From NCBI RefSeq assembly GCF_040675465.1, contig NZ_JBFAPA010000007.1, positions 186,001 through 250,000 of the forward strand: a stretch of DNA of 64,000 bases, written 5' to 3'. Origin of the DNA: Kibdelosporangium sp040675465 (GTDB taxonomy: Bacteria > Actinomycetota > Actinomycetes > Mycobacteriales > Pseudonocardiaceae). A program made the translations under genes and the position numbers. The notes under the pieces are model-generated. The model ran no database searches. It was not told the origin of the DNA and was given only the letters and a program-made list of their open reading frames with translations. Shown one piece after another: positions 1 to 7,751 of this stretch (the stretch's first letter is position 1; every line of letters begins with the position of its first letter).

Positions 1-70
1 CGGTCAGGGTCCGCTCGACGTGCTCGCGGATGGCGTCGTCGATGAGTTCGGTTCGTGGCGCTGGGTGCAC
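1..70 (-). CDS. Polyprenyl (geranylgeranyl) diphosphate synthase, N-terminal fragment
   Basis: Reading leftward from a GTG at 70, one frame stays open to the window edge and gives a plausible protein start (HPAPRTELIDDAIREHVER). Only about 23 codons are visible, so the sequence alone does not identify the family. The call rests on synteny: in M. tuberculosis the MTHFR-like gene Rv2172c lies between lppM (Rv2171) and the divergently transcribed prenyl synthase idsA2 (Rv2173), and the next two genes here have exactly that order and orientation. Enzymes of that family condense isopentenyl diphosphate with allylic diphosphates. The remainder lies outside the window. Confidence 0.4.
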   Translation of the reverse strand, partial: MHPAPRTELIDDAIREHVERTLT

Positions 71-139
71 ACGACCATGGTGCGCCCTTCACTGCTTGGC
101 CGATTCTGCGGGGTCAGGTGTGCCGATAGGCTTTCGGTC

Positions 140-1027
140 ATGACGTCCGTGCTGGAGCGCATCTCCGTCGACCGTGTGGTGTTCTCGGTGGAGTTCATGC
201 CACCCCGCGACGACGCTGACGAGCAGATCCTCTGGCGGGCGATCCGGGAGCTCGAGGGGCTCGACCCCGCCTTCGTCTCGGTCACCTACGGTGCCGGGGG
301 CTCCCGCCGGGACCGGACAATCCGGACGACCGGCCGCGTCGCTCGCGAAACCACGCTCGTTCCCATGGCGCATCTCACAGCCGTCGACCACTCGGTGGCC
401 GAGCTGCGCAACGTCATCGGCTGGTACGCGGCCGTCGGCGTGCACAACGTGCTCGCGCTGCGCGGCGACCCCCCGGGCGACCCGATGGGGGAGTGGGTCA
501 AGCACCCGCAGGGCCTGACCTACGCGTCCGAGCTGGTCCAGCTGGTCCGTGAGCTGGGGGACTTCTGCGTTGGCGTGGCGGCGTTCCCGTACGGGCACCC
601 GCGTGCGCACGACCTGGACGTCGACGCTGATCACCTGGTGCGCAAGATCCAGGCCGGCGCGGACTTCGCCATCGGTCAGCTCTGCTACGACGCCGACGAC
701 TTCCTCCGGCTGCGCGACCGGGTCGCGTCCCGGGGCTGCGACGCCCCGATCCTGCCCGGTGTGATGCCGCTCACCACGCCCAAGATGCTGGGCAAGACGG
801 TGGAACTGTCCGGCGCACCGGTGCCCGCGAACATCGCCGCCCGGCTGGAGCCGCTGGTGGACGACCCGAAGGCGTTCCGCGCGGAGGGCATCGACGTGGT
901 GACCGAGATGTGCGAGCGGTTCATCGCCGAGGGCGTCAACGTGCTGCACTTCTACACGTTCAACCGGTCCAAGGCGACCAAGGAGGTGCTCGGCAGGCTG
1001 GGTCTGGTTCCCAGCAGGACGGCCTAG
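140..1027 (+). CDS. metF: Methylenetetrahydrofolate reductase (MTHFR)
   Basis: 295 residues. It reduces 5,10-methylene-THF to 5-methyl-THF, the methyl donor for methionine synthesis, in the cytosol. Family marks are the N-terminal FSVEFMPPRDD segment with the catalytic-type Glu, the VTYGAGGSRRDRT strand (about residues 50-62), the folate/FAD-binding LRGDPPGDP loop, and the C-terminal VNVLHFYTFN signature before the end. The ATG at 140 is chosen because family homology begins just after it; the frame stays open further upstream to position 20 without homology. It is convergent with the lipoprotein gene and the two stop codons overlap by 4 bases. It appears to be the short mycobacterial-type enzyme (compare Rv2172c) rather than the longer E. 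coli form. Confidence 0.9.
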   Translation: MTSVLERISVDRVVFSVEFMPPRDDADEQILWRAIRELEGLDPAFVSVTYGAGGSRRDRTIRTTGRVARETTLVPMAHLTAVDHSVAELRNVIGWYAAVGVHNVLALRGDPPGDPMGEWVKHPQGLTYASELVQLVRELGDFCVGVAAFPYGHPRAHDLDVDADHLVRKIQAGADFAIGQLCYDADDFLRLRDRVASRGCDAPILPGVMPLTTPKMLGKTVELSGAPVPANIAARLEPLVDDPKAFRAEGIDVVTEMCERFIAEGVNVLHFYTFNRSKATKEVLGRLGLVPSRTA

Positions 1028-1728
1028 ACGAGCTGGGACTGGTTGTACTCGGACTGACGGATCTGGCGCACGTTCCGGCGGTGCGCCACCAGGGCTAAGA
1101 CCAGCACGAGTAAGGCGGTCCCGACCGCGCCCGCGCCGACGATGAGCACCCAGCGGGTCCAGGACATCCCGGACTGGTCGCTGTACTGCACGGTCGCGCT
1201 GAACTCGGTGACCTGGCCCGCCTTGGCGTCCCAGGCGACGCTGTTGTCCTGCTCGACCCGGCCGTTGGTCTTGCCGACCTGGGCCGGGAAGGCGATCTTC
1301 AGCTGCACGTCGACGCCCTCGGGCCGCAGCTGGGTCAGGTTGATCGATCCGGCCAGCGAGACGATGTCGCCCGAGCGGCGGAAGTTGAGCTGGTACTTGG
1401 CCGACTGGCTGCTGAGGTTCTGGCTGAGCGTGCGGACCTGGTCGAAGCTCAGGTTCTCGAAGTGCACGGTCTGGCCGACGTACCCGTCCGCCGCGTACGG
1501 CGTGAGCGTGACCTTGTCGGTCAGCTCGGCGGAGACGGTCAGCGGCGGGCCGGTGTCCTCGGGTTTGGTCTGGACCGTCGCGATCTCGATGGTGCCGGAG
1601 ACCAGGTCGTCCGAACCGAGGGCCATGGCCGCGTGCACACGCACGCAACCGGCCAGCGCGAAGGCCAGCATGAGCACGAGGGGGAGGACAGCCCACCGGC
1701 GGGCTGGGCGGTGGGAAGCCGGATGCAC
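1024..1728 (-). CDS. lppM: LppM-family lipoprotein
   Basis: 234 residues from a GTG at 1728. The N-terminus is a lipoprotein signal peptide: basic RRW, a hydrophobic core, then the lipobox LAGC at about residues 25-28, so the protein should be lipidated and exported. The ectodomain is followed by a single hydrophobic segment (WVLIVGAGAVGTALLVLVL) and a basic cytosolic tail, a topology typical of LppM/DUF3153 proteins. In mycobacteria LppM has been linked to cell-envelope lipid handling and phagosome interaction; the biochemical role is unknown. An upstream start at 1836 is possible but would overlap the divergent peptidase gene and add a non-hydrophobic leader. Confidence 0.8.
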   Translation of the reverse strand: MHPASHRPARRWAVLPLVLMLAFALAGCVRVHAAMALGSDDLVSGTIEIATVQTKPEDTGPPLTVSAELTDKVTLTPYAADGYVGQTVHFENLSFDQVRTLSQNLSSQSAKYQLNFRRSGDIVSLAGSINLTQLRPEGVDVQLKIAFPAQVGKTNGRVEQDNSVAWDAKAGQVTEFSATVQYSDQSGMSWTRWVLIVGAGAVGTALLVLVLALVAHRRNVRQIRQSEYNQSQLV

Positions 1729-1809
1729 CGGATCATCGTGCCAGCTCTGTCCAGTAGTTTGCGAAAGAAGTCGGGCCCGCCGCCGCATTTCACGCGGTAA
1801 CGTCCGGGC

Positions 1810-3483
1810 ATGTCGTCCGAGTCCGCGAACGTTCACGAGGCCTGCAACCGCTACGTGGACGAGTTCGCCACCCTGGATCCCCTGGCCGCCACATATGCCG
1901 GAATCGCATCACATGAGTCCGGTATCACCGACTTCTCGCCCGACGGGGTGCGAGAACGGGTCGACCTGGCCGCGCGCTACCTGCGTGAGGTCGAGGCGAT
2001 CGAACCGGCCGACGAGGCCCAGCACGCGGCCCGGGCGCACTTCCTGGAACGCCTGGGTCTCGAGGTCGAGCTGAACGAGGCCGGCCTGGACATCGGGCGG
2101 GTGAACGTGATCTCCAGCCCGGTCCAGGAGCTGCGGATGGTCTTCGACCTGATGCCTGCCGACACCGCGGACGACTGGGCGGTGATCACCGAGCGCCTCG
2201 CCAAGGTGCCCGAGGCGATCACCGGCATGCGTGCCGCCCTGCAGGACGCGGCCCGCCGGGACCGGCTGGCGCCGGTCCGCCAGATCACCAAGGTCGCCGA
2301 GCAGTGCGAGACCTGGGCCGGGCCGGACGGCTTCTTCGGGGCGCTGGTGGACAGTGGCCGCGCCGTCGAAGGTGTCCCGGCGGACCGGCTCTCGGCCGCG
2401 GCGGGTGCCGCGGCCGAGTCGTATGGAGAGCTGGCGCGGTTCCTGCGGACCGAGATCGCCCCGCAGGCCCCCGCCAGGGACGCCGCCGGGCGGGAAGCGT
2501 ACGAGCTGTGGTCGCGCTTGTTCATCGGCGCCAAGCTCGACCTGCAGGAGGCCTACGAGTGGGGCTGGGCCGAGTTCTTCCGGGTGGAGAAGGAGATGGT
2601 CGCGGTCGCCGAGCGGATCAAGCCCGGCTCGACCCTGGCCGAGGCCGCCGCGACCCTCGACGCCGACCCGCGTTACCTGGTGCGCGGCCGCCGTGCGTTC
2701 GAGGAGTGGATGCAGCGCCTGTCCGACAACGCTTTGGCTGAGCTGCGCGGGGTGCACTTCGAGATCCCCGACGAGCTGATGCGGCTGGACTGCAGGATCG
2801 CCCCGGCCGGTGGTCCCGTCGGGGCCTACTACACCGGGCCGAGCGACGACTTCAGCCGGGCGGGGGCGATGTGGTGGTCGCTGCCCGCGGACCGCGAGGA
2901 GTTCACCACCTGGCGCGAAGTGTCCACTGTGTACCACGAGGGCGTGCCGGGACATCACCTGCAGATCGCCACCGGCGTCTACCAGGCCGAGTCGCTCAAC
3001 CGGTTCCAGCGGCTGCTCGGCTGGGTGTCCGGGCACGGCGAGGGCTGGGCGCTGTACGCCGAGCGGCTGATGCAGGACCTGGGGTACCTGACCGACGACG
3101 GCGACCTGATGGGCATGCTCGACGCGCACCTGTTCCGCGCCGCCCGCGTGATCATCGACATCGGCATGCACCTGGAGCTGGAAATTCCGGCGGGCAGCGG
3201 GTTCCACGACGGCGAGCGGTGGACTCCCGAACTGGGCCTGGAGTTCATGCTCACCCGCACGATCACCGACCCGGCCCATGTGCACGACGAGATCGACCGG
3301 TACCTGGGCTGGCCCGGTCAGGCGCCCGCGTACAAGCTGGGCGAGCGCCTTTGGCTGCAGCTGCGCGACGAGGCCCGTCGCCGCGCCGGGGATTCCTTCG
3401 ACCTCAAGGACTTCCACATGCGTGCGCTGCGGCTGGGCTCGATGGGCCTGGACAACCTGGGCGCCAGCCTGCGCAGGCCGTGA
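1810..3483 (+). CDS. DUF885-family protein, probable zinc-dependent carboxypeptidase-like enzyme
   Basis: 557 residues, the usual size for DUF885 proteins. The decisive motif is HEGVPGHH at residues 376-383, a zinc-binding HExxxH-like signature, followed downstream by a Glu-rich GHGEGWALYAERLM segment (about 414-428) that supplies further ligands in this fold. No signal peptide is visible, so it is probably cytosolic. Members are thought to be metallopeptidases related to the M32 fold, but the substrate of this one cannot be read from sequence. It is transcribed alone and ends at a strong hairpin shared with the convergent tetR gene. The ATG at 1810 gives a start matching the family N-terminus. 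Confidence 0.85.
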   Translation: MSSESANVHEACNRYVDEFATLDPLAATYAGIASHESGITDFSPDGVRERVDLAARYLREVEAIEPADEAQHAARAHFLERLGLEVELNEAGLDIGRVNVISSPVQELRMVFDLMPADTADDWAVITERLAKVPEAITGMRAALQDAARRDRLAPVRQITKVAEQCETWAGPDGFFGALVDSGRAVEGVPADRLSAAAGAAAESYGELARFLRTEIAPQAPARDAAGREAYELWSRLFIGAKLDLQEAYEWGWAEFFRVEKEMVAVAERIKPGSTLAEAAATLDADPRYLVRGRRAFEEWMQRLSDNALAELRGVHFEIPDELMRLDCRIAPAGGPVGAYYTGPSDDFSRAGAMWWSLPADREEFTTWREVSTVYHEGVPGHHLQIATGVYQAESLNRFQRLLGWVSGHGEGWALYAERLMQDLGYLTDDGDLMGMLDAHLFRAARVIIDIGMHLELEIPAGSGFHDGERWTPELGLEFMLTRTITDPAHVHDEIDRYLGWPGQAPAYKLGERLWLQLRDEARRRAGDSFDLKDFHMRALRLGSMGLDNLGASLRRP

Positions 3484-3489
3484 CTTCGG

Positions 3490-3524
3490 CGGCCTCGCAC
3501 CCTGTTCAGCGGGGTGCGAGGCCG
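3490..3524. terminator. Bidirectional hairpin terminator
   Basis: A perfect 13-bp inverted repeat (CGGCCTCGCACCC / GGGTGCGAGGCCG) with a 9-base loop lies between the convergent DUF885 and tetR genes, overlapping the last codons of tetR. It is very GC-rich without a clear U-tract on either side, as is common for actinomycete terminators. Confidence 0.75.
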
Positions 3525-4087
3525 TTGAGCACCAGGTCGGCCACGGCGTTGAAGGCGTCCTCGATCCCTTCGGACGACCAGTGGGCGGCGTACGCGGGAT
3601 CGTGAAACCGTGCTGTGGCGTCGAAGACGGCCTGTGCGGTCAGCGGGAGGTCGACCGGCCGGAACTCCCCGGCGGCCACGCCCTCGCGCAGGATCACCTC
3701 GATCTCGGCCACCATCTTCGCGATGTGCTCGGCGACCACCCCGCTGGTCTCGCGCACCAGCACCTCGAACGTGGCGAACAGTTCCGGATCGTCCAAAGCC
3801 TTGTGCCGCTTGGCTTCGAACAAGCACCACAGCCATTGCCGCAGCCGCACCGGCGCGGGCGCCCGCAGTTGCAGGGCAAGCGTGACCGAGGCATGCGCGC
3901 GGTCCAGCCAGCGCCGCGTCACCGCCTCCCGTAGGGCCGCCTTGCTCGGGAAATGCCGGTAGACACTGCCATGGCTCACGCCCAGCGCGCGAGCGACGTC
4001 CACGACGGTCGCCTTGGCCGGGCCGAAGCGGCGCAGGACATCCTGCGCCGCTTCGAGAATCTGCTCGCCGGTGAGCGCTTCGGCCAT
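3506..4087 (-). CDS. TetR-family transcriptional regulator
   Basis: 193 residues. The N-terminal 50 residues are a TetR helix-turn-helix (ATVVDVARALGVSHGSVYRHFPSKAAL), and the rest is an alpha-helical ligand-binding domain of unassigned specificity. Its ATG overlaps the stop of the aldo/keto reductase (TGATG), so the two are translationally coupled in one operon. The likely target is the promoter of that operon in the 239-base gap upstream of the reductase. The effector is unknown. Confidence 0.9.
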   Translation of the reverse strand: MAEALTGEQILEAAQDVLRRFGPAKATVVDVARALGVSHGSVYRHFPSKAALREAVTRRWLDRAHASVTLALQLRAPAPVRLRQWLWCLFEAKRHKALDDPELFATFEVLVRETSGVVAEHIAKMVAEIEVILREGVAAGEFRPVDLPLTAQAVFDATARFHDPAYAAHWSSEGIEDAFNAVADLVLNGLAPR

Positions 4088-5079
4088 CAGCGCTCGCTGT
4101 CCAGCATGGCCATCTGGGCGGCCGCGTAACGGTCGCCCGCGGCCGCGCCGTCCGGGACGGCGCTCTCGATCTGGTCGAGATCCGCCTGTGACAGGTCCAC
4201 TTCGAGCGCTCCGATCGCTTCACTGAGCCGCTCCCGCCGGCGGGCGCCGACGAGGGGCACGATGTCCTTACCGCGCGACAGTACCCAGGCGATGGCGATC
4301 TGAGCGACGGAAACCCCCTTGTTGTCCCCAACCTCGCGCAAAGCATCCACAAGCCCGAGGTTGTGGCTGAGGTTCTCGCCCTGGAACCGCGGGCTGTTGC
4401 CGCGGAAGTCCCCGGCGACGTCGCGGTCCTTGGTCCAGTGGCCGGACAGCAGACCGCGTGACAGAACGCCATAAGCCGTCAGCCCGATACCCAACTCCCT
4501 CAGCGCGGGGATGATTTCGCGTTCCGGTCCGCGCGAGATCAGCGAGTACTCGATCTGCAGATCCGTGATCGGGTGCACGGCGTGCGCACGGCGCACGGTC
4601 TCCGCGCTGACCTCGGACAGCCCGATGTGCCGCACGTACCCGGCCCGTACCAGTTCGGCGATCGCGCCGACGGTCTCCTCGATCGGGACGTTCGGGTCCA
4701 GCCGGGCCGGCCGGTAGATGTCGATGTGGTCGGTGCCCAGCCGGCGCAGGGTGTAGGACAGCGCGGTCTTCACCGCGGCGGGACTGGTGTTGTAGCCGAG
4801 CCACTGACCGTCGGGCCCGCGCTGCGCGCCGAACTTGACGCTGATCGCGATCTGGTCGCGGTCCCGGTCCTTGAGGGCACGGCCGATGAGCATCTCGTTG
4901 TGGCCCATGCCGTAGAAGTCGCCGGTGTCGATCAGGGTGACGCCCGCGTCCAGCGCGGCGTGGATGGTGGCGATGCTCTCGGTCTCGTCGGCCGGGCCGT
5001 ACATGTCCGACATGCCCATCGCGCCGAGGCCGATCGCCGAGACCTCCGGGCCGCCGGTACCGAGTTGACGCTCTCGCAC
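4087..5079 (-). CDS. Aldo/keto reductase
   Basis: 330 residues from a GTG at 5079, preceded by AGGAGG at ideal spacing; an ATG further upstream lacks this site. It is an NADPH-dependent oxidoreductase of the AKR TIM-barrel type. Three of the tetrad positions are visible: Asp and Tyr in IDTGDFYG and Lys in ISVKFG. The usual catalytic His position reads PARLD rather than xHRxD, so the canonical His is Ala here; I recall this variant in other actinobacterial members. The C-terminal GARRRERLSEAIGAL segment is the usual cofactor-binding region. It is the first gene of a two-gene operon with tetR; the substrate is unknown. Confidence 0.87.
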   Translation of the reverse strand: MRERQLGTGGPEVSAIGLGAMGMSDMYGPADETESIATIHAALDAGVTLIDTGDFYGMGHNEMLIGRALKDRDRDQIAISVKFGAQRGPDGQWLGYNTSPAAVKTALSYTLRRLGTDHIDIYRPARLDPNVPIEETVGAIAELVRAGYVRHIGLSEVSAETVRRAHAVHPITDLQIEYSLISRGPEREIIPALRELGIGLTAYGVLSRGLLSGHWTKDRDVAGDFRGNSPRFQGENLSHNLGLVDALREVGDNKGVSVAQIAIAWVLSRGKDIVPLVGARRRERLSEAIGALEVDLSQADLDQIESAVPDGAAAGDRYAAAQMAMLDSER

Positions 5080-5318
5080 TTGAGGTTCCTCCTCGTTCGA
5101 ACGTGGTCCCTCAAGTATGTGCGTCGCGATGACAGATTTCAATACTTGTCAGTCCAACAGTTGCGAAGCGTATCTAACCACTTCCGCTCCGTTTCGCCAG
5201 CCGACGTCGCCCGTTGTGGTGAAATAGCGCGTTTGCGCAGATCAGAGGGGGTGTGACGGTGCTTACCATCGGCCTCGCCCGGATCTTCCGGGGTGGGGAA
5301 CCGCAAGGAGAGAGACCG

Positions 5319-5993
5319 ATGTCCAAACGATTGCCCGTCGTGCTGTCACTGGCAGCGCTGGGCCTGGCCGCGGTCGCGCTGCCCAGCGCCGCGGCCGGTC
5401 AAGACCCGGCCAGGGCCGCCTGCACCGCCGACACCCCGGCGGTCAAGACCCTGGTCGCCGCGGTCGACAGCCTGAAAGGTGCGCTGCCAGACCCGGCCAA
5501 GTCCCAGGTCGCCCTGGGTGACGTCTACAACGCCGTCCTCGGCGCGCAGAAGGCCGAGTGCCTGCCCGCGCTGCCGTCGACCCCCGCGACTCCGCCTTCG
5601 ACGCCACCGCCGCCGGCGCCGAACGCGGCTGACGCATGTCTCGCACCGACGGTGAACTTGCTGAGTGCAGTGCTGGGCGGGGTCAGCGCCACACTCGCGA
5701 CGCCGCCGGACGCGACGGCCATGACCAGCTCGGTGACCAAGCTCGCCGACGCGGTGAAGGCCGTCAACGACGCGAAGTGCCTGCCGGTCCCGTTGACCGT
5801 GCCGTCACTGCCCGCGCCGGCACCTCCCGCGCCCCCGGCGCCGCCCGCACCACCAGCGCCCCCGGCTCCTCCGGCGCCACCAGCACCTCCGGCTCCGCCC
5901 GCACCGCCGGCTCCACCAGCTCCGGAGCCCGCGCCGCCGGCACCGCCTGCACCTCCGGCTCCGCCCGTGCCGCCTGCTCCACCGGCTCCCTGA
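5319..5993 (+). CDS. Secreted protein with a Pro/Ala-repeat C-terminal tail
   Basis: 224 residues. The start at 5319 is set by AAGGAGAGAG just upstream and a good signal peptide (basic KR, hydrophobic LPVVLSLAALGLAAVAL, then a cleavable PSAAAG). The mature part has two similar modules of about 45 residues, each with an ACTAD/ACLAP cysteine near its start and a KAECLP/DAKCLP cysteine at its end, so two disulfides are likely. A short proline linker (STPATPPSTPPPPAP) separates the modules, and a tail of about 60 residues made almost only of PAPPAPPA closes the protein. I do not recognise the family. The tail suggests a wall-spanning or surface spacer. Confidence 0.75.
   Translation: MSKRLPVVLSLAALGLAAVALPSAAAGQDPARAACTADTPAVKTLVAAVDSLKGALPDPAKSQVALGDVYNAVLGAQKAECLPALPSTPATPPSTPPPPAPNAADACLAPTVNLLSAVLGGVSATLATPPDATAMTSSVTKLADAVKAVNDAKCLPVPLTVPSLPAPAPPAPPAPPAPPAPPAPPAPPAPPAPPAPPAPPAPEPAPPAPPAPPAPPVPPAPPAP
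5808..5990 (+). repeat. In-frame Pro/Ala microsatellite
   Basis: About 180 bases of near-tandem GCGCCGCCGGCACCT-like units encode PAPPAPPA repeats at the 3' end of the secreted-protein gene. Codon usage varies between copies, which suggests selection on the protein rather than very recent slippage. Confidence 0.8.
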
Positions 5994-6008
5994 TCTTGGG
6001 CGCCAAGC

Positions 6009-6034
6009 AGCCCCCGTGATGCGTCACGGGGGCT
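6009..6034. terminator. Hairpin terminator between convergent genes
   Basis: Perfect 11-bp inverted repeat AGCCCCCGTGA / TCACGGGGGCT with a 4-base loop, between the secreted-protein gene and the convergent GNAT gene, so it can serve both strands. Confidence 0.8.
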
Positions 6035-6037
6035 GTG

Positions 6038-6616
6038 TCATGACATGGGCAGCGTGCGCCCCAGCACGGCGAACGGCCGTGGGTCCCCGGCGAACCGGTA
6101 GTTGCGTAGGACGTCGACGAACCCGACGCGGCGGTACAAGCTCCACGCGCGCGTACGGCCCTCTGGTGTTGACAGCAGTACCCGTGTGTTCGACACGCCG
6201 TCCAGCAGCATCCGCAGCAGGTGCTCGCCGGTGCCCTGACCCTGTCGGTCCGGCCGGACGTGCAGCTCGGTCAGCTCGAAGTAGTCGGCCATCCATTCCT
6301 CGGCCATGGCCGGGCCGCCGAACTCGACCACCCCGCGCCGCACCTGCTCGTGCCACCACTGCCCAGGCGCACCCCGGTAGCCGTAGCAGATCCCGGTGAG
6401 CTGGTCGTTCGCGTCGATCGCGGCCACGCAACGCCAGCCGTCGCGCAGCATGTGCGCCAGCCACATCGGGGCCCTTTGCTCGGCCGTGCCCTTGGGGTAG
6501 CCCATGGCCGTGACGTACAGGCCGAGTGCCTCGTACAGCCGGGACCGTAAGGCGTCGGCCGACAGCTCGACGAGCTGGGTTCTGTGCGATGGCACCGCGG
6601 TCACGTCAGGAATCAT
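6038..6616 (-). CDS. GNAT-family N-acetyltransferase
   Basis: 192 residues. The acetyl-CoA pyrophosphate-binding motif A is clear: LHVRPDRQGQGTGEHLL (about residues 116-132, R-x-x-x-Q-G-x-G-x-G), followed by the SLYRRVGF motif B near the C-terminus. The acceptor substrate cannot be predicted. Its start overlaps the end of the upstream YbaK-family gene by 11 bases, so the two are probably cotranscribed and translationally coupled. Confidence 0.87.
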   Translation of the reverse strand: MIPDVTAVPSHRTQLVELSADALRSRLYEALGLYVTAMGYPKGTAEQRAPMWLAHMLRDGWRCVAAIDANDQLTGICYGYRGAPGQWWHEQVRRGVVEFGGPAMAEEWMADYFELTELHVRPDRQGQGTGEHLLRMLLDGVSNTRVLLSTPEGRTRAWSLYRRVGFVDVLRNYRFAGDPRPFAVLGRTLPMS

Positions 6617-7127
6617 CCTCCTTGCGGCGAACGTCCGCAGCCGTGCCCCCGGTCAGCGCCCGCAGATGGGCGAAAGTCGTGGGGTAAACCGACTTCGGAT
6701 GGCCGGCCGCCGCCCACACCACCTCGTACGCGGCGAGGTGGTTGTCGACGATCGTGTCGATCCGGTCCGGGTGCCCGGTCGGCGCGACGCCGCCGATCGG
6801 CTGGCCGGTGTGGTCGCGGACGAACTGCGCGTCCGCCTTGTCGATCTTGTCCGCGCCGGTCAGGGTCTTGAGGATGCCAAGATCCGCGCGGTGCGCGCCC
6901 GAGGTCAGCACGAGCAGCGGTTTGACCTGGTCACCGTGGTGGGCGCGGAAGACCAGGCTGTTGGCGATCGCGCCCACCGGGATCCCGAGGGCGGCCGCGG
7001 CCAGCGCCGCGGTGCGGACCTCGTCGGCCAGGATGCGGATGCCCTCGGCCTCCGCGGTCAGGCCCGCTTCGAGAAGGGCCGCGGTGAACTTCACGACTGC
7101 CGGGTGGTCCTGCACACGTCCAATCAC
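6606..7127 (-). CDS. YbaK/EbsC-family aminoacyl-tRNA deacylase-like protein
   Basis: About 173 residues. The fold is recognisable from EGIRILADEVRTAALAAAAL, the GAIANSLVF strand, the conserved Lys in GADKIDKADAQFV and the GGVAPTGHP loop that forms the editing pocket. Relatives hydrolyse mischarged Cys-tRNA(Pro) or Ala-tRNA(Pro) in trans; which tRNA this one acts on is unknown. The start is uncertain: GTG at 7127 (used) or GTG at 7115, neither with a strong ribosome site. The gene lies upstream of and overlaps the GNAT gene, and is divergent from the LexA-controlled HEPN gene. Confidence 0.85.
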   Translation of the reverse strand: MIGRVQDHPAVVKFTAALLEAGLTAEAEGIRILADEVRTAALAAAALGIPVGAIANSLVFRAHHGDQVKPLLVLTSGAHRADLGILKTLTGADKIDKADAQFVRDHTGQPIGGVAPTGHPDRIDTIVDNHLAAYEVVWAAAGHPKSVYPTTFAHLRALTGGTAADVRRKEDDS

Positions 7128-7149
7128 ACCATGACCTGGGTCAAGCCGG

Positions 7150-7178
7150 TTGAGAGGCTGCCCGAGCAGAGGTAGACT
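7150..7178 (+). promoter_or_regulatory. Sigma-70-type promoter of the HEPN/DinB operon
   Basis: TTGAGA at 7150-7155 and TAGACT at 7173-7178 are separated by exactly 17 bases, a good -35/-10 pair. The -10 element ends inside the LexA box, so repressor binding would block RNA polymerase. Confidence 0.6.
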
Positions 7179-7193
7179 CGAACGTGTGTTCGA
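7178..7193. promoter_or_regulatory. LexA (SOS) box
   Basis: TCGAACGTGTGTTCGA is a perfect match to the actinobacterial LexA operator TCGAAC-N4-GTTCGA. It overlaps the -10 hexamer of the promoter in front of the HEPN gene. A further half-site (TCGAAC) follows at 7201. LexA repression with DNA-damage induction is the direct prediction. Confidence 0.85.
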
Positions 7194-7319
7194 ACTGATT
7201 TCGAACACTGCTGCCCGGTGGCGGGGCGGGGGAAGCGCCTTGCCACCGGGCCCACCGGCTTCCCCACGGTGGGTGTCGAGGCGGTCGCCGTGGCCGCTTC
7301 GAGGGCGTGAGGAGGCCAC
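7194..7319 (+). other. Structured 5' leader of the HEPN gene
   Basis: The 126 bases between the LexA box and the start codon contain two interleaved helices: CCCGGTGGC (7214-7222) with GCCACCGGG (7242-7250), and GGGGAAGC (7229-7236) with GCTTCCCC (7258-7265). The second helix's 5' arm lies in the loop of the first, which is a pseudoknot topology or a pair of alternatives. A third helix CCACGG/CCGTGG (7264-7293) follows. Function is unknown; no known riboswitch was recognised. Confidence 0.4.
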
Positions 7320-7751
7320 ATGTCAACAACTGTCGACTTCCCTGGAGCCCACCGGGGCAACTCCCGCCGGCGCACGTACTCGCTGCCCTCGGGCTCGCCG
7401 GAGGCCTTGCTGCGGCAGGCCGAGTGCGGGGTCCGCGCGGCCGCGGCCGAGGAGGAACCCGCCGAGCGCTACGCCCAGGCCTACATGTCCGCGCTGCGGG
7501 CAGCGGCCGCGATGCTCGCCCACCGCGGGCGCCCGCACCGCGGCCACGCCCGGCCCACCAGCGTGTGGACCCTGCTGCCCGCGGTCGCACCGGAACTGCG
7601 GGAGTGGGCGGCGTACTTCGCCGCGTGCTCGTCCACCCGCGCGGCCGTCCAGGCGGGCCGGGTCCGGCTGGTCAGCGCGCGGTCGGCCGACGAACTGGTT
7701 CGTCAGTGCGAGCAGTTCATCGGCCTGATCGCCCGGGTCGTCCCGGGGTGA
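7320..7751 (+). CDS. SAV_6107-family HEPN-domain protein
   Basis: 143 residues; ATG at 7320 with GGAGG seven bases upstream. The protein resembles the SAV_6107 HEPN family of actinobacteria: a helical AERYAQAYMSALRAAAAML stretch, the SVWTLLPAVAPELREWAAYFA core and a C-terminal SARSADELVRQCEQFI helix. HEPN domains are helical bundles, some of which are ribonucleases. The classic R-x4-6-H nuclease motif is not evident, so activity is open. The perfect LexA box upstream places it in the SOS regulon. It overlaps the next gene by 4 bases (GTGA), so the two are made together. Confidence 0.75.
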   Translation: MSTTVDFPGAHRGNSRRRTYSLPSGSPEALLRQAECGVRAAAAEEEPAERYAQAYMSALRAAAAMLAHRGRPHRGHARPTSVWTLLPAVAPELREWAAYFAACSSTRAAVQAGRVRLVSARSADELVRQCEQFIGLIARVVPG

